Shown: positions 11,271 to 24,337 of the stretch, one piece after another | Position numbering within the stretch: the stretch's first letter is position 1 | Layout: every line of letters begins with the position of its first letter | Origin: Paraconiothyrium sp. Pb-2020 | Lineage: Eukaryota > Ascomycota > Dothideomycetes > Pleosporales > Didymosphaeriaceae | NCBI GenBank assembly: GCA_022419385.1 | Contig: JAJUBI010000002.1 | Span: 1,984,001 to 2,048,000, forward strand | Direction of reading: 5' to 3' | Length of the DNA stretch: 64,000 nucleotides | The notes under the pieces: model-generated | Database searches by the model: none | The model's input: only the letters and a program-made list of their open reading frames with translations | What the model was told of the DNA's origin: nothing | Translations under genes and position numbers: made by a program

Positions 11271-12431
11271 CTTGGCATGGACACATTGCAGCAGGCTCAT
11301 TGGGGATTTGACGGAATAGATGCAATATGACTTGAGCGCCTCGGATCCTGGTTGCGGGGAAGTGCAGCTTTTTGAGCATTGGAGACATGTCACATTCACG
11401 AACCCAGTAGACGGCATCGTCAACGATCCATGGACCATAATCTATCATGCTTATATCTGCATCGATTCTACATAACGCAATCTCCTTCCGCAAATCACAC
11501 AGATGACTGCATAATAGTCTACACCGATGGTCCCGATGCTGACCGTCTATGGACTGATCGATCTACCGGCACCAACTCACGTACTCGGCCAAGCCAACGA
11601 TGTGTCATTCAGCCAAGGCTCACCAGGTTGACAAAGAAAGCGACGTTGCAGTGCTCGTAGGCCGGGCGGATCTACAAAGGATCTGGCGCGCAGCCCGGCT
11701 TTCGTCCATGCACGGCGGGATGACGCAGCACCCGCCGACACGCCCGCGGCCAACGGGGCTTTCGGGCTCTCGGGGCCCCAAGGACGAATTCAGCCCCAGC
11801 CGCACGAACGGGACGCCACGGGCACCCCCCGAGTGGGGGAGCTGATTCCAGAACACGGCGTGTGTGGTGAGGCCTACAGCCAACCTGGCATCGAAACGTT
11901 ATGGTGGACCGCCGTGGGAGATCGATCGACGGCGCTAGGCCGGGATCCATGCAGCAACACCACCGCGAAGAAGACCATCGACAACGGCGCACTGCGACCC
12001 AGCCAGACTCGACGTCGGTGTGCAGCGTCTGTTGGCCAAATGCGCGGTGGCTATTTGCAATCCGGCGGAGACACGGTCTGCGTGCAAGTTATGCATTCTG
12101 CGCGCTTACGTCGTCCTGTGGCCGTTTGACGCCGCGCAGAGCATGCACCGTACTCGGATGGCCTACACCAAGTCTCCGAACGTTTATTCTCTCGGACGGT
12201 CGGGGGAGCACCAGTCAGCCTTCGCCGCATCGCCACCGGTGCCCCTACGCTTCCGTTTCCGGGGGGGTATCGTTTCTCACTGCTCGTCCGCTCCTTGGCC
12301 GAGCTTACACACTAAAGCGGTAGTGGCTCTGATGACAACATAATGCAACACGCACATATAAAAAAACAACATGTCCCCAATGCTGGGCCAACCCCTTTGG
12401 CGCAGCCGCAATCGCTTTCCCTTTGTTCACC
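11271..12431. other. Intergenic, promoter side of the ABC transporter
   Basis: About 1.16 kb with several short frames and no recognisable gene. It should contain the promoter of the ABC transporter; I cannot assign a specific regulatory site. Confidence 0.5.
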
Positions 12432-15400
12432 ATGGACAGCTCGCATCCCAACGAGGGTGGCATTGTCCGCACAGCCTCAGGACGCGAGACGTACGCACCT
12501 GATGGCCACACTTCAAACTACACCGAGACTCATCACTATGCGACCGTAGGGGAGGAGAAGCCGTCTCCAGCGACGTCGCGGACCTCAAGCGAATCGTCCG
12601 TCTCCGGCCAGTTTGCGCCAGTGAAGACCGCAGGGGATCACCAAGATGGCCCTTCGGGTTCAGACCTTACAACTCCTACATTAACAAGGCGGAAAACCCA
12701 AGGCACAATCAACGATGAAAACCGTAGTGAGCTACGCGAGCTCTACACTACACTTTCGCGGAAGCAGTCGACCATGGCCAATCCCGGCGATCCCTCAGTC
12801 GACCCCGGAAACGATGCATTCCAGCTACCCAAATTTCTGAAGATGTTTAGAAATCAGTTGGAGCATGTCGGACACTCCATGATGCAGGTCGGCATCGCAT
12901 ACAAGAACCTGAATGTATACGGCAAGGGCGAAGCACTGCAACTGCAGAAAACGGTTGGCAACAGCTTCATGGTTCAAGACATGTTCAAAGGCGGCAAGAA
13001 GCAGCACAAGCACATCCTGCGCAATTTCGATGGCATCGTCAAAAGCGGCGAGCTGCTTATTGTGCTCGGTCGACCGGGCTCAGGATGCAGTACGCTCCTC
13101 AAGACCATGTGCGGGGAGTTGCATGGGCTTGAGCTGGACGAGAGTTCCCTTATTCACTACAACGGTATACCGCAGAAACACATGATCAAAGAGTTCAAGG
13201 GGGAAGTGGCTTACAATCAGGAGGTTGACAAGCACTTTCCCCATCTCACAGTTGGCCAGACGCTTGAGTTTGCGGCTGCTACACGGACACCAACTTTGCG
13301 TCCCATGGACATGTCCCGCCAGGAATTTGTTCAGTTCATCGCACGTGTAGTCATGGCCGTTGTAGGACTTAGCCACACATACAACACCAAAGTTGGCAAC
13401 GACTTCATTCGGGGTGTTTCCGGTGGTGAGCGCAAGCGTGTCAGTATCGCGGAGATGATGCTCGCTGGTTCCCCGTTTGCGGCCTGGGATAACAGTACGC
13501 GGGGTCTAGATTCTGGTAAGTGAGGCGCTCCGGTTCCCTAGACAACAAATAACACATGTTAGCCACCGCTTTCAAGTTCGTGAACACACTTAGACTCGCT
13601 TCGGATTTCGGCGACAGTGCCGCTGCTGTAGCTATCTACCAAGCCAGTCAGAGCATCTACGACATTTTCGACAAAGCAACCGTGCTTTATGAGGGCCGTC
13701 AGATCTACTTCGGTCCTGCTGATGCCGCTAAAGCTTTCTTCGAACGCCAGGGCTGGTACTGCCCGCCACGACAAACTACTGGAGATTTTCTCACCTCCGT
13801 GACCAACCCGCAGGAGCGCAAGGCACGAGAGGGTATGGAGAACAAGGTTCCTCGTACGCCCGATGAGTTCGAACGAATCTGGCGGGAATCACCCGAGTAC
13901 AAGGAGCTCCTTGCCGAAATCGATCAGCATGAGCAAGAGTACCCCATTGATCACCAAGGTCAGAGTGCGGTGCGGTTGCGCGAGCAAAAGAATCTCCAGC
14001 AAGCGAAGCGCGTCCGGCCTAAGTCGCCTATCCTGATCAGCATCCCCATGCAGGTCAAGCTCTGCACTGTTCGCGCCTACCAGCGCATCTGGGGTGACAT
14101 CTCGGCCACCGCTACCCAGGCGGGGCTCAATGTCGTCATGGCTCTCATCGTCGGTTCGATTTTCTTTGGTGCGGAAGACTCCACTGCCAACTTCTTCTCC
14201 AAAGGCTCGGTTTTATTCCTCGCTATTCTCTTCAATGCTCTCACTGCTATTGCCGAGATCAACAGCCTCTACGCGCAGAGGCCGATTGTCGAGAAACATG
14301 CTAGTTACGCATTTTACCATCCTTTTGCGGAGGCCATGGCCGGTATCGTGGCTGATATACCAGTGAAGTTTGTCCAGGCTGTCTTTTTCAACATCATCCT
14401 CTACTTCATGGCTGGACTGCGAAGAGAACCTGCACAGTTTTTCCTGTATTTCCTCATCACGTACATCTCTACTTTTGTCATGTCCGCCGTCTTCCGAACG
14501 CTAGCAGCATGCACCAAAACTGTTTCGCAAGCCATGGCTCTTGCGGGAGTCTTGGTCCTCGCGCTTGTGGTCTAGTAAGTTGTTCACTTTTATATCTTTC
14601 GCGCTCTGACTGATCTTCTCTAGTACTGGTTTCGTTATCACAGTCCCATCCATGCATCCTTGGTTCAGCTGGATAAGATGGATCAATCCGATCTTCTATG
14701 CTTTCGAAATCCTGGTTGCCAACGAATTCCACGGACGACAATTCACGTGTGCAGATTACGTCCCATCGTACTTTCCTCTCCGGGGCAACTCATGGGTTTG
14801 TAACGCTGTGGGAGCTGTGGCGGGTCAAAATACGGTTAGTGGTGATGCGTTCATCGCGACGAACTACGAATACTATTATTCCCACGTGTGGCGAAACTTC
14901 GGCATTCTCCTCGGTTTTCTGTTCTTCTTCATGTTCATCTACTTCGCAGCGGTTGAACTGAATTCTGCCACATCGAGCAGCGCGGAGGTACTCGTGTTCC
15001 AACGAGGCCATGTTCCCGCATACATGCAGAACGGCGGTAACGACTCACAGACTGATGTAGAGAAGGGCTCCTCTGGGAACGTGAATGCAGCCGCTGCAGA
15101 ATCGGACGTTAACGCCGTCGAGCCCCAAAAAGACATTTTTACATGGCGCGACGTAACTTACGATATTCAAATCAAAGGTGAAGAGCGCAGGCTACTCGAC
15201 CATGTTTCTGGTTATGTAAGACCAGGCACGCTCACTGCACTAATGGGTGTGAGTGGTGCCGGAAAGACTACTCTACTCGATGTGCTCGCGCAACGAACTA
15301 CCATGGGAGTAGTCACCGGAGACATGTTCGTCAATGGAAAGCCATTGGACGCAAGCTTCCAGCGTTCGACCGGTTATGTTCAACAGCAAGGTTAGTCGTC

Positions 15401-17287
15401 TTTTATGGAAATACATGCTCAGTTATCCTAACACTATCCAGACCTTCACCTGGAGACCGCCACGGTTCGCGAGAGTCTTCGATTTAGCGCTATACTCCGT
15501 CAACCAAAGACTGTGAGCAAGCAGGAAAAGTACGACTACGTGGAAGAGGTCATAAAGATGCTCAACATGGAGGACTTCGCCAACGCAGTTGTTGGTGTAC
15601 CTGGCCAAGGTTTGAACGTCGAGCAACGTAAACTACTCACTATTGGAGTGGAGCTGGCAGCTAAGCCTAAGCTTCTTCTCTTCCTCGACGAACCCACCAG
15701 TGGCCTTGACAGTCAGGTGAGTTACTTTACAGCAACACAATGCAGCCTGGGTTGACTGACTTCGTCATAGAGTTCATGGGCAATTTGCGCTTTCCTCCGA
15801 AAGCTCGCCGATGCCGGCCAAGCCGTCCTGTGCACCATCCATCAGCCTTCCGCTATTTTGTTCCAAGAATTCGATCGCCTATTGTTCCTAGCCCGCGGCG
15901 GCAAAACGGTCTACTTTGGCGAAATTGGCGAGAACTCCCGCAAGCTGCTGGACTACTATGAGAGCAACGGTGCCCGCAAGTGCGGAGACGAGGAGAACCC
16001 GGCTGAATACATGCTCGAGGTTGTCAATGCTGGTAAGAACGATCAAGGCGAAGACTGGCATGACGTGTGGAAGCGCAGCGACATGCGACAGATTGTTGAA
16101 CAAGACATCGAACGCATCCATGAGGACAAGAAGCACGAAGAAATTGCCGGCTCCGATGATCCTACCGCCAAATCCGAATTTGCTATGCCGTTTGGACAAC
16201 AAGTGAGCGCAGTCACTTACCGTGTCTTCCAACAATATTGGCGCATGCCGAGTTATGTTTTCGCCAAGTTCGGCCTAGGTATTGCCGCTGGACTGTTTAT
16301 TGGTTTTAGTTTCTATAAGGCGAATTCCTCTCAGGCTGGCATGCAGATTGTCCTGTTCTCTGCCTTCATGCTCACAACTATCTTTACCACGCTCGTACAA
16401 CAGGTAAGCTTTCGGCTACATCCTCTCACTATGCACACTAACCCTCGAAGATTCAACCACTGTTCATTACTCAACGAGAGTTGTACGAAGTTCGCGAACG
16501 CCCCAGCAAAGCGTATTCCTGGAAAGCTTTCATGATCGCCAATGTCATTGTGGAACTTCCCTACCAGATTATGACCGGCATCTTAATCTGGGCCTGTTTC
16601 TACTACCCAGTCGTGGGTGCCAACCAAAGCGGCCAGCGACAAGGGCTCGTGCTACTCTTCAGCATGCAGCTACTCATCTACGCCAGCTCCTTCGCCCAGA
16701 TGACCATAGCCGCACTTCCCGATGCGCAGACCGCCTCCGGAATTGTTACCCTGCTCACGTTCATGAGCATTCTGTTCAATGGCGTTCTCCAGACTCCATC
16801 CGCACTCCCCCGTTTCTGGATCTTCATGTATCGAGTCTCCCCCTTCACATACTGGATCGGCGGCATGTGTTCAACGCTCCTGCACGGCCGCGAAGTGGTC
16901 TGCACTTCCACCGAAACCTCGCGCTTCAACCCACCCTCCGGCCAAACCTGCCAAACCTACCTCGCCGACTACCTCCGGACAGCTCCTGGTTTGCTTCAGA
17001 ATCCGGAGGCCACTAGCGATTGCAGGTACTGCCCTCTGCGCAACGGTGATCAGTTCCTGGCTGGCTCCAACATTTTCTACAGCGAGAGGTGGCGTAACTT
17101 TGGTATCATTTGGGCATTTGTATTTTTTAACATTTTCATTGCAGTGCTGACGTACTGGGCGTTCCGCGTCGCGAAATGGGGAAAGGGGAGTAAGAAGGGG
17201 ACGGAAAGTAAGCTGCAGGAGCAGGCGGGGAAGGTTGCGGAAAGGCCCGCGCAGGAGGGTGCTGCGCCGCCGAATCGGGAGGCGTGA
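12432..17287 (+). CDS. PDR-type ABC transporter (ABCG, full-size)
   Basis: Six exons: 12432..13515, 13563..14574, 14624..15390, 15442..15716, 15771..16403, 16451..17287; 1535 residues, normal for the family. Order is (NBD-TMD)x2. NBD1 has the fungal-typical Walker A GRPGSGCS (about 213-220, Cys for Lys), signature VSGGERKRVSIAE and Walker B-like AAWDNSTRGLDSAT. NBD2 has a canonical Walker A GVSGAGKTT, a degenerate signature LNVEQRKLLTIGVEL and FLDEPTSGLDSQ. This asymmetry is characteristic of Pdr5/CDR/Atr pumps. Each TMD has about six helices; Cys-containing extracellular loops occur before the last helix of each half. Such pumps export azoles, plant defence compounds or toxins across the plasma membrane; the substrate here is unknown. 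The start is an ATG in a strong CACCATGG context, preceded in frame only by TTG. Intron 5 ends in AAG rather than CAG/TAG. Confidence 0.95.
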
Positions 17288-19078
17288 GGTATGGCGACCT
17301 TCGTTGTCATCCATTACCTTTTCACACGTTGAGGGAAATGAAAGGTTTATGATTGTACTGTTTTGTTATTTAGCGGAATTTGTCTGGTATGTTATAGACT
17401 TCTTTGTTAAGCGCAGTGTGGGCGTACTGGTAAATTAGATTGGGTTGGTCTGTCAAAGTTGAGGGGAAAACTGTAGTAATCATAATTCGAGACTTGGCTT
17501 GTTTTCTCCTATACATATGCAAGGTGAATCTGCTTCTGGAATTTTGGCCCACTACCGCACAGTCTTGAGGTCATAGAGCAGTGGCAAAGATTTTTTTTTG
17601 AACATGTTGCAGAGATCTAGGGCAAAGAACGCCTCTCTGGACAGGCCATGTCCGTGTCGCTGTCGGGAGCGAAGTTGCCCCAGCCGCAACCTCTCGATAA
17701 TGAGTATGCGCGTGCCACGAGAGACAACAAGCCTACTTACATACGTCCTCTACCTTTCTTAGAGACCCATTGTGATGTGCCCATAGCCGTCAGCATTACT
17801 CAGGATGGTATGGCTGCACAAATTGTCTTTTTGTCTCATCTGCCTGACTGTACTCGTAGACCCTCGATTACATGCGCCGATCCAAGGCCAGAATGTTGGA
17901 GGGGAGCTAGCTAACGCACAGCTGGTGTTCAGCATGGTGGTCCTGCCCGCCAAAGCACACGCGCCGAGCGTAGTTTCTTCGGACGTGGACATCCAATAGA
18001 AAAAAAGATGGAACGACCAAAGGAAGACACATCTCACCAGCATCTCCACCAGAAAGCAGGCGTGGACCAATACCCAGATTACTCACGCAATGATTGAGGT
18101 CAAGAAGGAGGTCATTGTCCTAGAGCAACTGGCGAAGAAACCCCAGGCTTTTAGTCAGAAGCCATGTCACAGTTCCGAGAAACAACCAGGCACAGTGAGA
18201 AAATTGACGACCAGATCGTTAGAAACAAGCCTGCGCTCGTCACAGAAATGACACTATTCGAGAGCCAGAGGCAGACAGCGCTGAGCAGCGCTCTGAAAAC
18301 GCAGATTGAAGCGCAGAAGAAGCCTATCAGCGCAAAGGTGAGGCTCAGTCTGGCGCGGAGAGGGCACAGGGCCAGGCTGTATTCCTCAAGTGTCAAGCCA
18401 ATCACCGAGGGGCTCGAGCAGGATGAGGTAGGTAGGTAGGTAGGTAGGTAATAGATTCACGTCCAACTATGAAGCTTTGCTTTTAGTTACAAGAGCCTCC
18501 CAGGGGGGCAAAGGGACGCGCCGAGCTTTATGTGAAGGCGTCTCGTGCGTAAGCTACTGCCAATCTTGCCAGGCAGCTTGTCTAGGCGCCCATCCCCGTC
18601 CAGTGAGGGAAAACAACGCAATTTAATTGTAAGGTGAGTACCTTTGTACTCGTCTATGAAAGAAGTTAATGCGGCTGAAAGCCATATGCTGTGTCGTCGT
18701 GCCTGATACCTGTCCCCGTTGCGGCGGGGTGTGGGGGCACTCCGTTTCGACGGAGGCCAGGGTGTAGGGCAGTGAAAGGTCGCCCGGGTGTCGCCTGTGA
18801 CCCGTCGGTAAGTAGGAGGATGGGAGGAGCGGTATAATAGTAGTGACAAAGGAGATTGGGTCTCGAAAGAGCGATATTCGAGCAGGATGAGATCACTCTG
18901 AAGGGCTCTAAGGCCAATACCAAATCGGAACTGAAGATGCCCGTGGCGTGAAGGTGCTGGCATCTGGTGGTGCATTTGGCAAGTAGGGCTTGGCCCGTTG
19001 GTACATTTTCTTCCATCCTTCTCTCTCTACCTTGTGACTCATCAACTATGTTTTCTTCTTAATATATATTTGGCCGGC
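17288..19078. other. Long intergenic stretch with possible coding relic
   Basis: About 1.8 kb between the convergent ends of the ABC transporter and the amino-acid permease. From 17648 to about 18440 the plus strand has coding-like sequence in changing frames: MSVSLSGAKLPQPQPLDNEY, a good intron-like GTATGG...CTGAC...TAG at 17806-17862, then later a helical, charged stretch (ESQRQTALSSALKTQIEAQ). No single spliced frame connects them without stops, and I recognise no family. It may be a decayed gene or chance. Confidence 0.3.
18427..18450. repeat. (GGTA)6 microsatellite
   Basis: Six uninterrupted tandem copies of the tetranucleotide GGTA, in the spacer between the ABC transporter and the permease. 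Likely length-variable between strains. Confidence 0.95.
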
Positions 19079-21061
19079 TCAATCCCATATGAAACCAGCA
19101 ACACGTTTCCATCCCGTCTTATTCTGCTCCAGTGGTTCTGGGTGACTCGCGACTTCTTCCAAAGCCTCGCGAATCGGTATGTCTGCCAGATTTACAAACT
19201 TTGTGCCCTTGATGAACTTCCAAAGTAAGAAGGCGGCAAGAACGAGTGGAATATCCCTTCATAGTGCGTTAGCAAGTTTGGTCCTTTGAAAGAACCCATG
19301 GTAAACTAATAACTTACAGATATGACGAGACAAAAGACGCCGAATCCCACCCGCCTTTCGTAAAGACCGAGAAGCCTCCAGTCCAAAGTATGATTTGACA
19401 CGCCGCGAGTGCTACCGGAGAACTCCATTCTGTCCATCTATTGTAGAACGGAAGTTCCTTGCGCGAGATTCCTTGCTTCTTGAAAGCTAGACAAAGTCTT
19501 GTGTGGTTGAGCAAGATACTCGACCACGACACGAGCACACCGGCTGCTGTCAGATCCACGAGCCACCAGAAAACGGTCATCGCGTTGCTAGATAGCGACA
19601 TGAATGCAAGAAACATGAAGCATGTGTTGAAGCAAACGCAGACGTACGGGACACCCCATGATGTGGTGCGCAGAAAAATTTTGGGTGCTTGGCCTTTGAT
19701 GGCGAGGCCGTACAGTACGCGAGTCCCGGCGAGGAGAGCTTGGTTAGACGACGACCACGCGGATGTGATGACCACAGCGTTGACGATGGAAGGGATTGCT
19801 TTGATTCCTGCTGCCGAAGCCAGAATAACAAACGGAGATTGGGAAGCGTCGCCGGTGGTGTTGTTGAGACGAGGATCATCGCTGGATACAATCATGCCCA
19901 CAATAAGAACAGCAAGGATGTAGAAGATGAGGACCCTGGCAAAGACCTTCTTACACGCCTTGGGTATGTTTCGGCGTGGGTTTTGCGTTTCAGCTGCCGC
20001 CATAGCCAGACTTTCCACGCCGGCGAACGAGAACACAGCACTAGTCATCACCGACCAGTAGCCTGTATGCAATCAGCGACTGAAGCCATCTATGAGTAGA
20101 GTCGGCCTACCCAAAAACTGTCCCCAGGATCCAGTCGCAACGTGTTCGACGAAAGGACCAGGCTGTTTACTTGTTAGAAAGAGCTGGCTCAAGGCGCGTC
20201 CTGACTCACTTGTTTCCAGTATCTGAAACCAATGCGTTCCTGTCCTGGAATCCCTCCAAGATCGATGACCAAGCCGAAGATGATCAGGAAGATGACCAGG
20301 AGGATCTTCAAACAAGCAAAGAAAAATTCGACTTCGCCGTAGATGCCCACAAATGATATTCCGATCACAAACGTGATGAATATAAAGATGCAGATGAAGA
20401 GGGACGAGTTGATATCCGTCCAATACTGGAAGAGCACGCAAATAGCACTGATCTCGGCAGGTGTCGACAAAAGGTTTCCGTAAATTATGTTAAGACCTAT
20501 CGCAAACCCCCACGCTTCGTCAACCAGAAATTCGGCATGTCGGACGAAAGATCCAGTGACCGGAAGCAAGGCAGTTACTTCTCCGAGGGCAAATTGAACA
20601 GCGCATACGATCAGGCCTATAGTTGCGTACCCGAGGAGGGCACCAAGCGGACCGCCTGTTTGTATCGAGCCGCCGAGACCCAGAAAAAGCCCAGTTCCGA
20701 TAGCGCCAGCGATGGCAATCATCTGAATGTGTCGTTGATGGAGACCTCTGCGCAACCTGCTGTCCTCGATGTTTGTGACAAAGTCGCCCTCCTGGACGCG
20801 GCCATGGCTGTACGATGCCTCGAGATCAGGGCCATGTGCATCAATACCGATGCCGACATCGTGCTTGTTCACTTCTTCCGGTTGCCCCATATTTCGAATC
20901 GCAGCTCTTGATGATTGATCTCCTATAATTTCGTTCGTGTTCCCTGCTGTGAAAGTGCTGTAGTGGTTTCGCTCCGTAGATGCGTCGATCAAAGGTGCAT
21001 TGTTGCCATTGTCGCCATCTCGACTGTAAGGAAGTCGTCGCCCGACGTTCTCGAGGGGCAT
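19079..21061 (-). CDS. Amino-acid permease, fungal YAT family
   Basis: Exons 21061..20210, 20162..20111, 20062..19318 and 19256..19079; 608 residues. A hydrophilic N-terminal tail of about 115 residues precedes the family start signature LRRGLHQRHIQMIAIAGAIG, then GTGLFLGLGGSIQTGGPLG (helix 1). Later hallmarks are EISAICVLFQYW, GFRYWKQPGPF, FSFAGVESLAMAAAET and NPRRNIPKACKKV. About twelve hydrophobic segments can be traced, and the protein ends FIWD. It should be a plasma-membrane proton-coupled amino-acid importer of the Gap1/Agp/Dip5 group; substrate range cannot be read from the sequence. The last intron (19257..19317) has an AAG acceptor, supported by the smooth join SSYL-DIPLVLAAFLLWKF. 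Confidence 0.92.
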
Positions 21062-21929
21062 CCTCAGGCTTTATCAGAGATAGCGAGGAAAATTCCAAAA
21101 TGTCGTGCTCGCGTGCTGCGACCACTCAGCTTCAGTGGTAGACAATGTAGCGCTGCGCAGGTCCATTGGGCAGGTGCTATGGCTTCTGCGTCGCCAACTC
21201 TAGAACTCTGGCCATATCGTTGGTGCCGGCCTCCGATGATATTTAGGAAAGGTCTTTTGTTGTCTGCCGTTAGAACGCGTGGCCGGGCCGAAAGCAACTG
21301 CGAATTACTCGAGTACCGCCAATATTGCGTGATAAGCTAACCGCGGTTCCGCTTTCGGAAGGTATATGCGAGGTATCTTGGCAGGATCTTTCCGACATTT
21401 GGAGAGCAACTGGAAGACATCAATACCATCGCGAGGAGACTGCTCGCACGTACAAGACATGCATTGTCCTCTGAGCATGATGAAGATAGGGCCCAGGGAA
21501 GCAAAGTGCACCTCATCAGTAGCTGGAAAACGAACCATGAACGGTGGTCATACAAGATATGAACACCGTTTTGGCCTTGTATTGTTACCTGAGTTATACC
21601 ACAGTAGAGTAATAAGTACGAATCTATGGACGCCGCTCTGGTCAGGGAACATAGCCAACGTCCGTTCCGACGCGAGCGACTTGTTCTGCGAGTAAACGCG
21701 CATATGGAAACACCCGCAATAGACCCACATGTTGATAAAAAGAGTGGAATTTGTACAGTCAATCGAACAATCCCGTGAGCTTCGCCCTGTTTTGGGGTTA
21801 CTGAACAGCAGAAACGTGGTTTCAACGAAGCATTCGGTTCCTCCTGCCACCGTCCCTGGTCAGTTACCCCACCATACCAACATACCTATGCGTCTCCCAT
21901 CGACCTCTCAACTTAGCCATTATCGCAAC
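21062..21929. other. Divergent intergenic region
   Basis: About 870 bp between the permease and esterase start codons. It contains both promoters; no gene or clear regulatory repeat was seen. Confidence 0.5.
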
Positions 21930-22939
21930 ATGACCAAAACAACCCCTCAGATACTCTCGCGCGCGACATCAGAAGCGTCCCCCAACGACGCCGCCCCGAA
22001 CAGAGCCATATGGGACCAATTCATCTTCTTCGGCGACTCCATAACCCAGATTGACGGAAACCCAGAGCTAGGCTTCAGCTGCATCTCGGCGCTACGCTAT
22101 GGTACCATAATTTCCCACCTCTCACTCTTTTTCCGCATCCCACGAAAGTACTAGTCGGCTCTAACATATACGGAAAGACTACATGCGACGCATCGACATC
22201 GTCAACCGCGGTTTCAGCGGCTACAACACATCCAACGCCCTCTCAGTCCTGCCTAGATTCTTTCCTCTGCCGCAGGAGGCGTGTGTGAGACTCGTTGTAC
22301 GTCTCCGTCCGAATCCGACCTTGATACAGTATGTATGGCGATCTAACCAAGGTGGAATGCGAAGACCATCTTCTTCGGCGCAAACGATGCCTCCCTCCCC
22401 AATACCACGGGCCAACACGTTCCCCTCGAACAATACAAGCTCAATTACCACAAAATCTTGTCCCATCCTTCCATCACCGCCCATCCTGACATCAGGGTCT
22501 TGTTGATCACGCCGCCACCGATTGATGAATGGCAATTTGACAACTGGGACGAGCCGGGGAAGTCGGCACGAAAAGCGGCGATTGCGCAGGCATATGCGAG
22601 AGCGGTGGTAGAGGTAGGTGTGGAGAGTGAGACAGCGGTGGTGGATCTGTGGGGGGCATGTATGAGAGTGATAGGTTGGGATGGCGGGGAGAAACTACCT
22701 GGCGATAGAAAGGTGAAGAAAAGCGCGTTGAGTCGGCTTTTGTATGATGGTGAGTGACGTGTTGAGATGCAACGTGAGTAACGGAAGCTAATTGGACGGT
22801 AGGATTGCATCTTAGTGGCGAAGGATATAAGTTGCTGTACGATGAGATGAAAAAGGTTGTAGCGAAAGAGTATCCGGAGCTTGTGCCGCAGAAGATACCG
22901 GTTGCACTTGACCCGTTCTTTCCGGAATGGTGGCAATGA
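21930..22939 (+). CDS. IAH1: Isoamyl acetate-hydrolysing esterase (SGNH)
   Basis: Exons 21930..22101, 22178..22296, 22365..22749 and 22803..22939; 270 residues. The SGNH/GDSL hydrolase blocks are all present: block I FFGDSITQ with the nucleophile Ser, block II VNRGFSGYNTSNAL with the oxyanion Gly, block III TIFFGANDASLPN with the Asn, and block V YDGLHLSGEGY with catalytic Asp and His. The layout matches the Iah1 subfamily, which hydrolyses acetate esters such as isoamyl acetate in the cytosol. The start at 21930 has A at -3; an in-frame ATG at 21888 would add 14 residues in a weaker context. Introns 1 and 2 both end in AAG; each is needed to restore the family sequence (RY-DYMRRIDIVNRG and VRLV-TIFFGAND). 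Confidence 0.9.
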
Positions 22940-23441
22940 GTGCCTTTTTAACGACGTAGGTACTTAGACAAAAGGTAGTAAGGCTATTCTGCAATTTGAT
23001 AGCAGCGAAGAACGATTGACACTAGCATGCAAGAGCCTAGGGTTACTCACACTGTGATGAGTTAGCAAACAGGTGCTACGAACATGTATGGCTGCTATTC
23101 ACGAGAAGCGCTGCCTCCAAAAGGTTCCTTCAATACCTTCGGCCACAGCGCAGTTGTAGGAAGTGCGGCAGCAGACAAGCAATCCGGAGGAATGGACATT
23201 GCACCAAATTTTACCTCAACATTCCTCAACATTGGAGTACAGTGTGGGTCAGGTCCAATCAAGAACATCTGCCGATAGAAACCTTATTCACGCTTTGGGG
23301 TACCCAATCAAAGGCTAGAGGACTCATTCCCGGGCGCCCAGCGCAGAAGCGGACGGTGATGCGATGCATTGGTATAGTGCTGAATTATTATTACAGTGTA
23401 CCGCCTTACACTGCATCAAAAGCTCAACCATGTGTCCCGGA
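22940..23441. other. Convergent intergenic region
   Basis: About 500 bp of 3' flank shared by the esterase and the DUF1770 gene; nothing else recognised. Confidence 0.5.
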
Positions 23442-24069
23442 CTAATCCATTACAGAGCCTGAAAACTCGCTCTTGTAGTACTGCAATACACATCAGCATC
23501 TTCTGCAAAACGACACCATCGCGTGGGCATCAGACATTCACAAAAGCAACACTCACCTCCGACACATTATTTGCCAGCTTGCCGTTCTTCAGCTTCGAAC
23601 CTCCCTCGGGTATCTTCCAATTATTCACGCCCCACCACCATCTACGTATCCGGGCACCAACACCACGTCCACTGAATTTGGACGACCGATTGACATGCCT
23701 CCAGCCACTTAGTACCAGCGTCCACAGTAGCCCCTGCGCAAAACATAGCAGAACGTGGTCCTTGAAGGTGATCCACGCCACAGCCTGCCATGACTCCGCG
23801 TGCTCAATGCTCTTTAGGTAAGTTTGCTCCAAGCGCAGGTCGGGGAGCGGCGGCATCGTGTGCCGCCGGGGAATAGGTCGTAATACACTGAGAGGGACCT
23901 CAACTTCGTCTACGTCCGATGCATCGGGGTCCGGGTGTGCATCCAGGTGGACGGGTTGCTTCTCGGATGCGGTTGTTGATGGATTGAGGTCGTGTCGCGG
24001 CGAGGGGTTGCGCTTGATGTGTGCGTTTTGGATCAGCGAGGCAATCTCGGAAGTCGCGGCATTGTCCAT
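23442..24069 (-). CDS. DUF1770 fungal protein
   Basis: Exons 24069..23557 and 23480..23442 give 183 residues. The start MDNAATSEIASLIQ sits in a near-ideal CCACCATGGA context; an in-frame ATG seven codons upstream is possible. Visible family features are SEIASLIQNAHIKRNPSP near the N-terminus, the VPLSVLRPIPRRH and MPPLPDLRLEQTYLKSI blocks, and a hydrophobic stretch ending LLWTLVLSGWRHVNR. This resembles the Pezizomycotina family DUF1770, whose function is unknown. The second exon is only 13 codons, ending GSVMD; without splicing the frame would run ten codons further past a perfect GTGAGT donor, so the spliced form is preferred. The gene is divergent from calcineurin B with 268 bp between starts. 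Confidence 0.75.
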
Positions 24070-24337
24070 GGTGGGCTCGTCAATAAACATGCGCGTGATG
24101 CAGGTGACCGTGGCAAGCAGTGCGATGATGTCGATTGCAGTGCAGGTCCAGGGTGACTAAGCAGCAGGCGCGGAGAGGCTAGCGGCGGCGGCAGGGGAAT
24201 GAGGAAAGGGCGACCCTGACGGCGGGGCGAGACCAGCGACAGCAGCTCCCAGCTCGAACGTCCCCACGAACATACGCCGCCACCCACACAGCGCACCCGC
24301 ACCCGCACCCCGACTCTCTCACGTACACACCGTCAAA

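Noticed and set aside
12423..12431. Start of the ABC transporter at an in-frame TTG
   Set aside because: Nine bases downstream is an ATG in CACCATGG context, a normal strong start.
13070..13090. Walker A of the ABC transporter with Cys in place of Lys, as a sign of inactivation
   Set aside because: GRPGSGCS is the normal NBD1 form in fungal PDR pumps; NBD2 is canonical.
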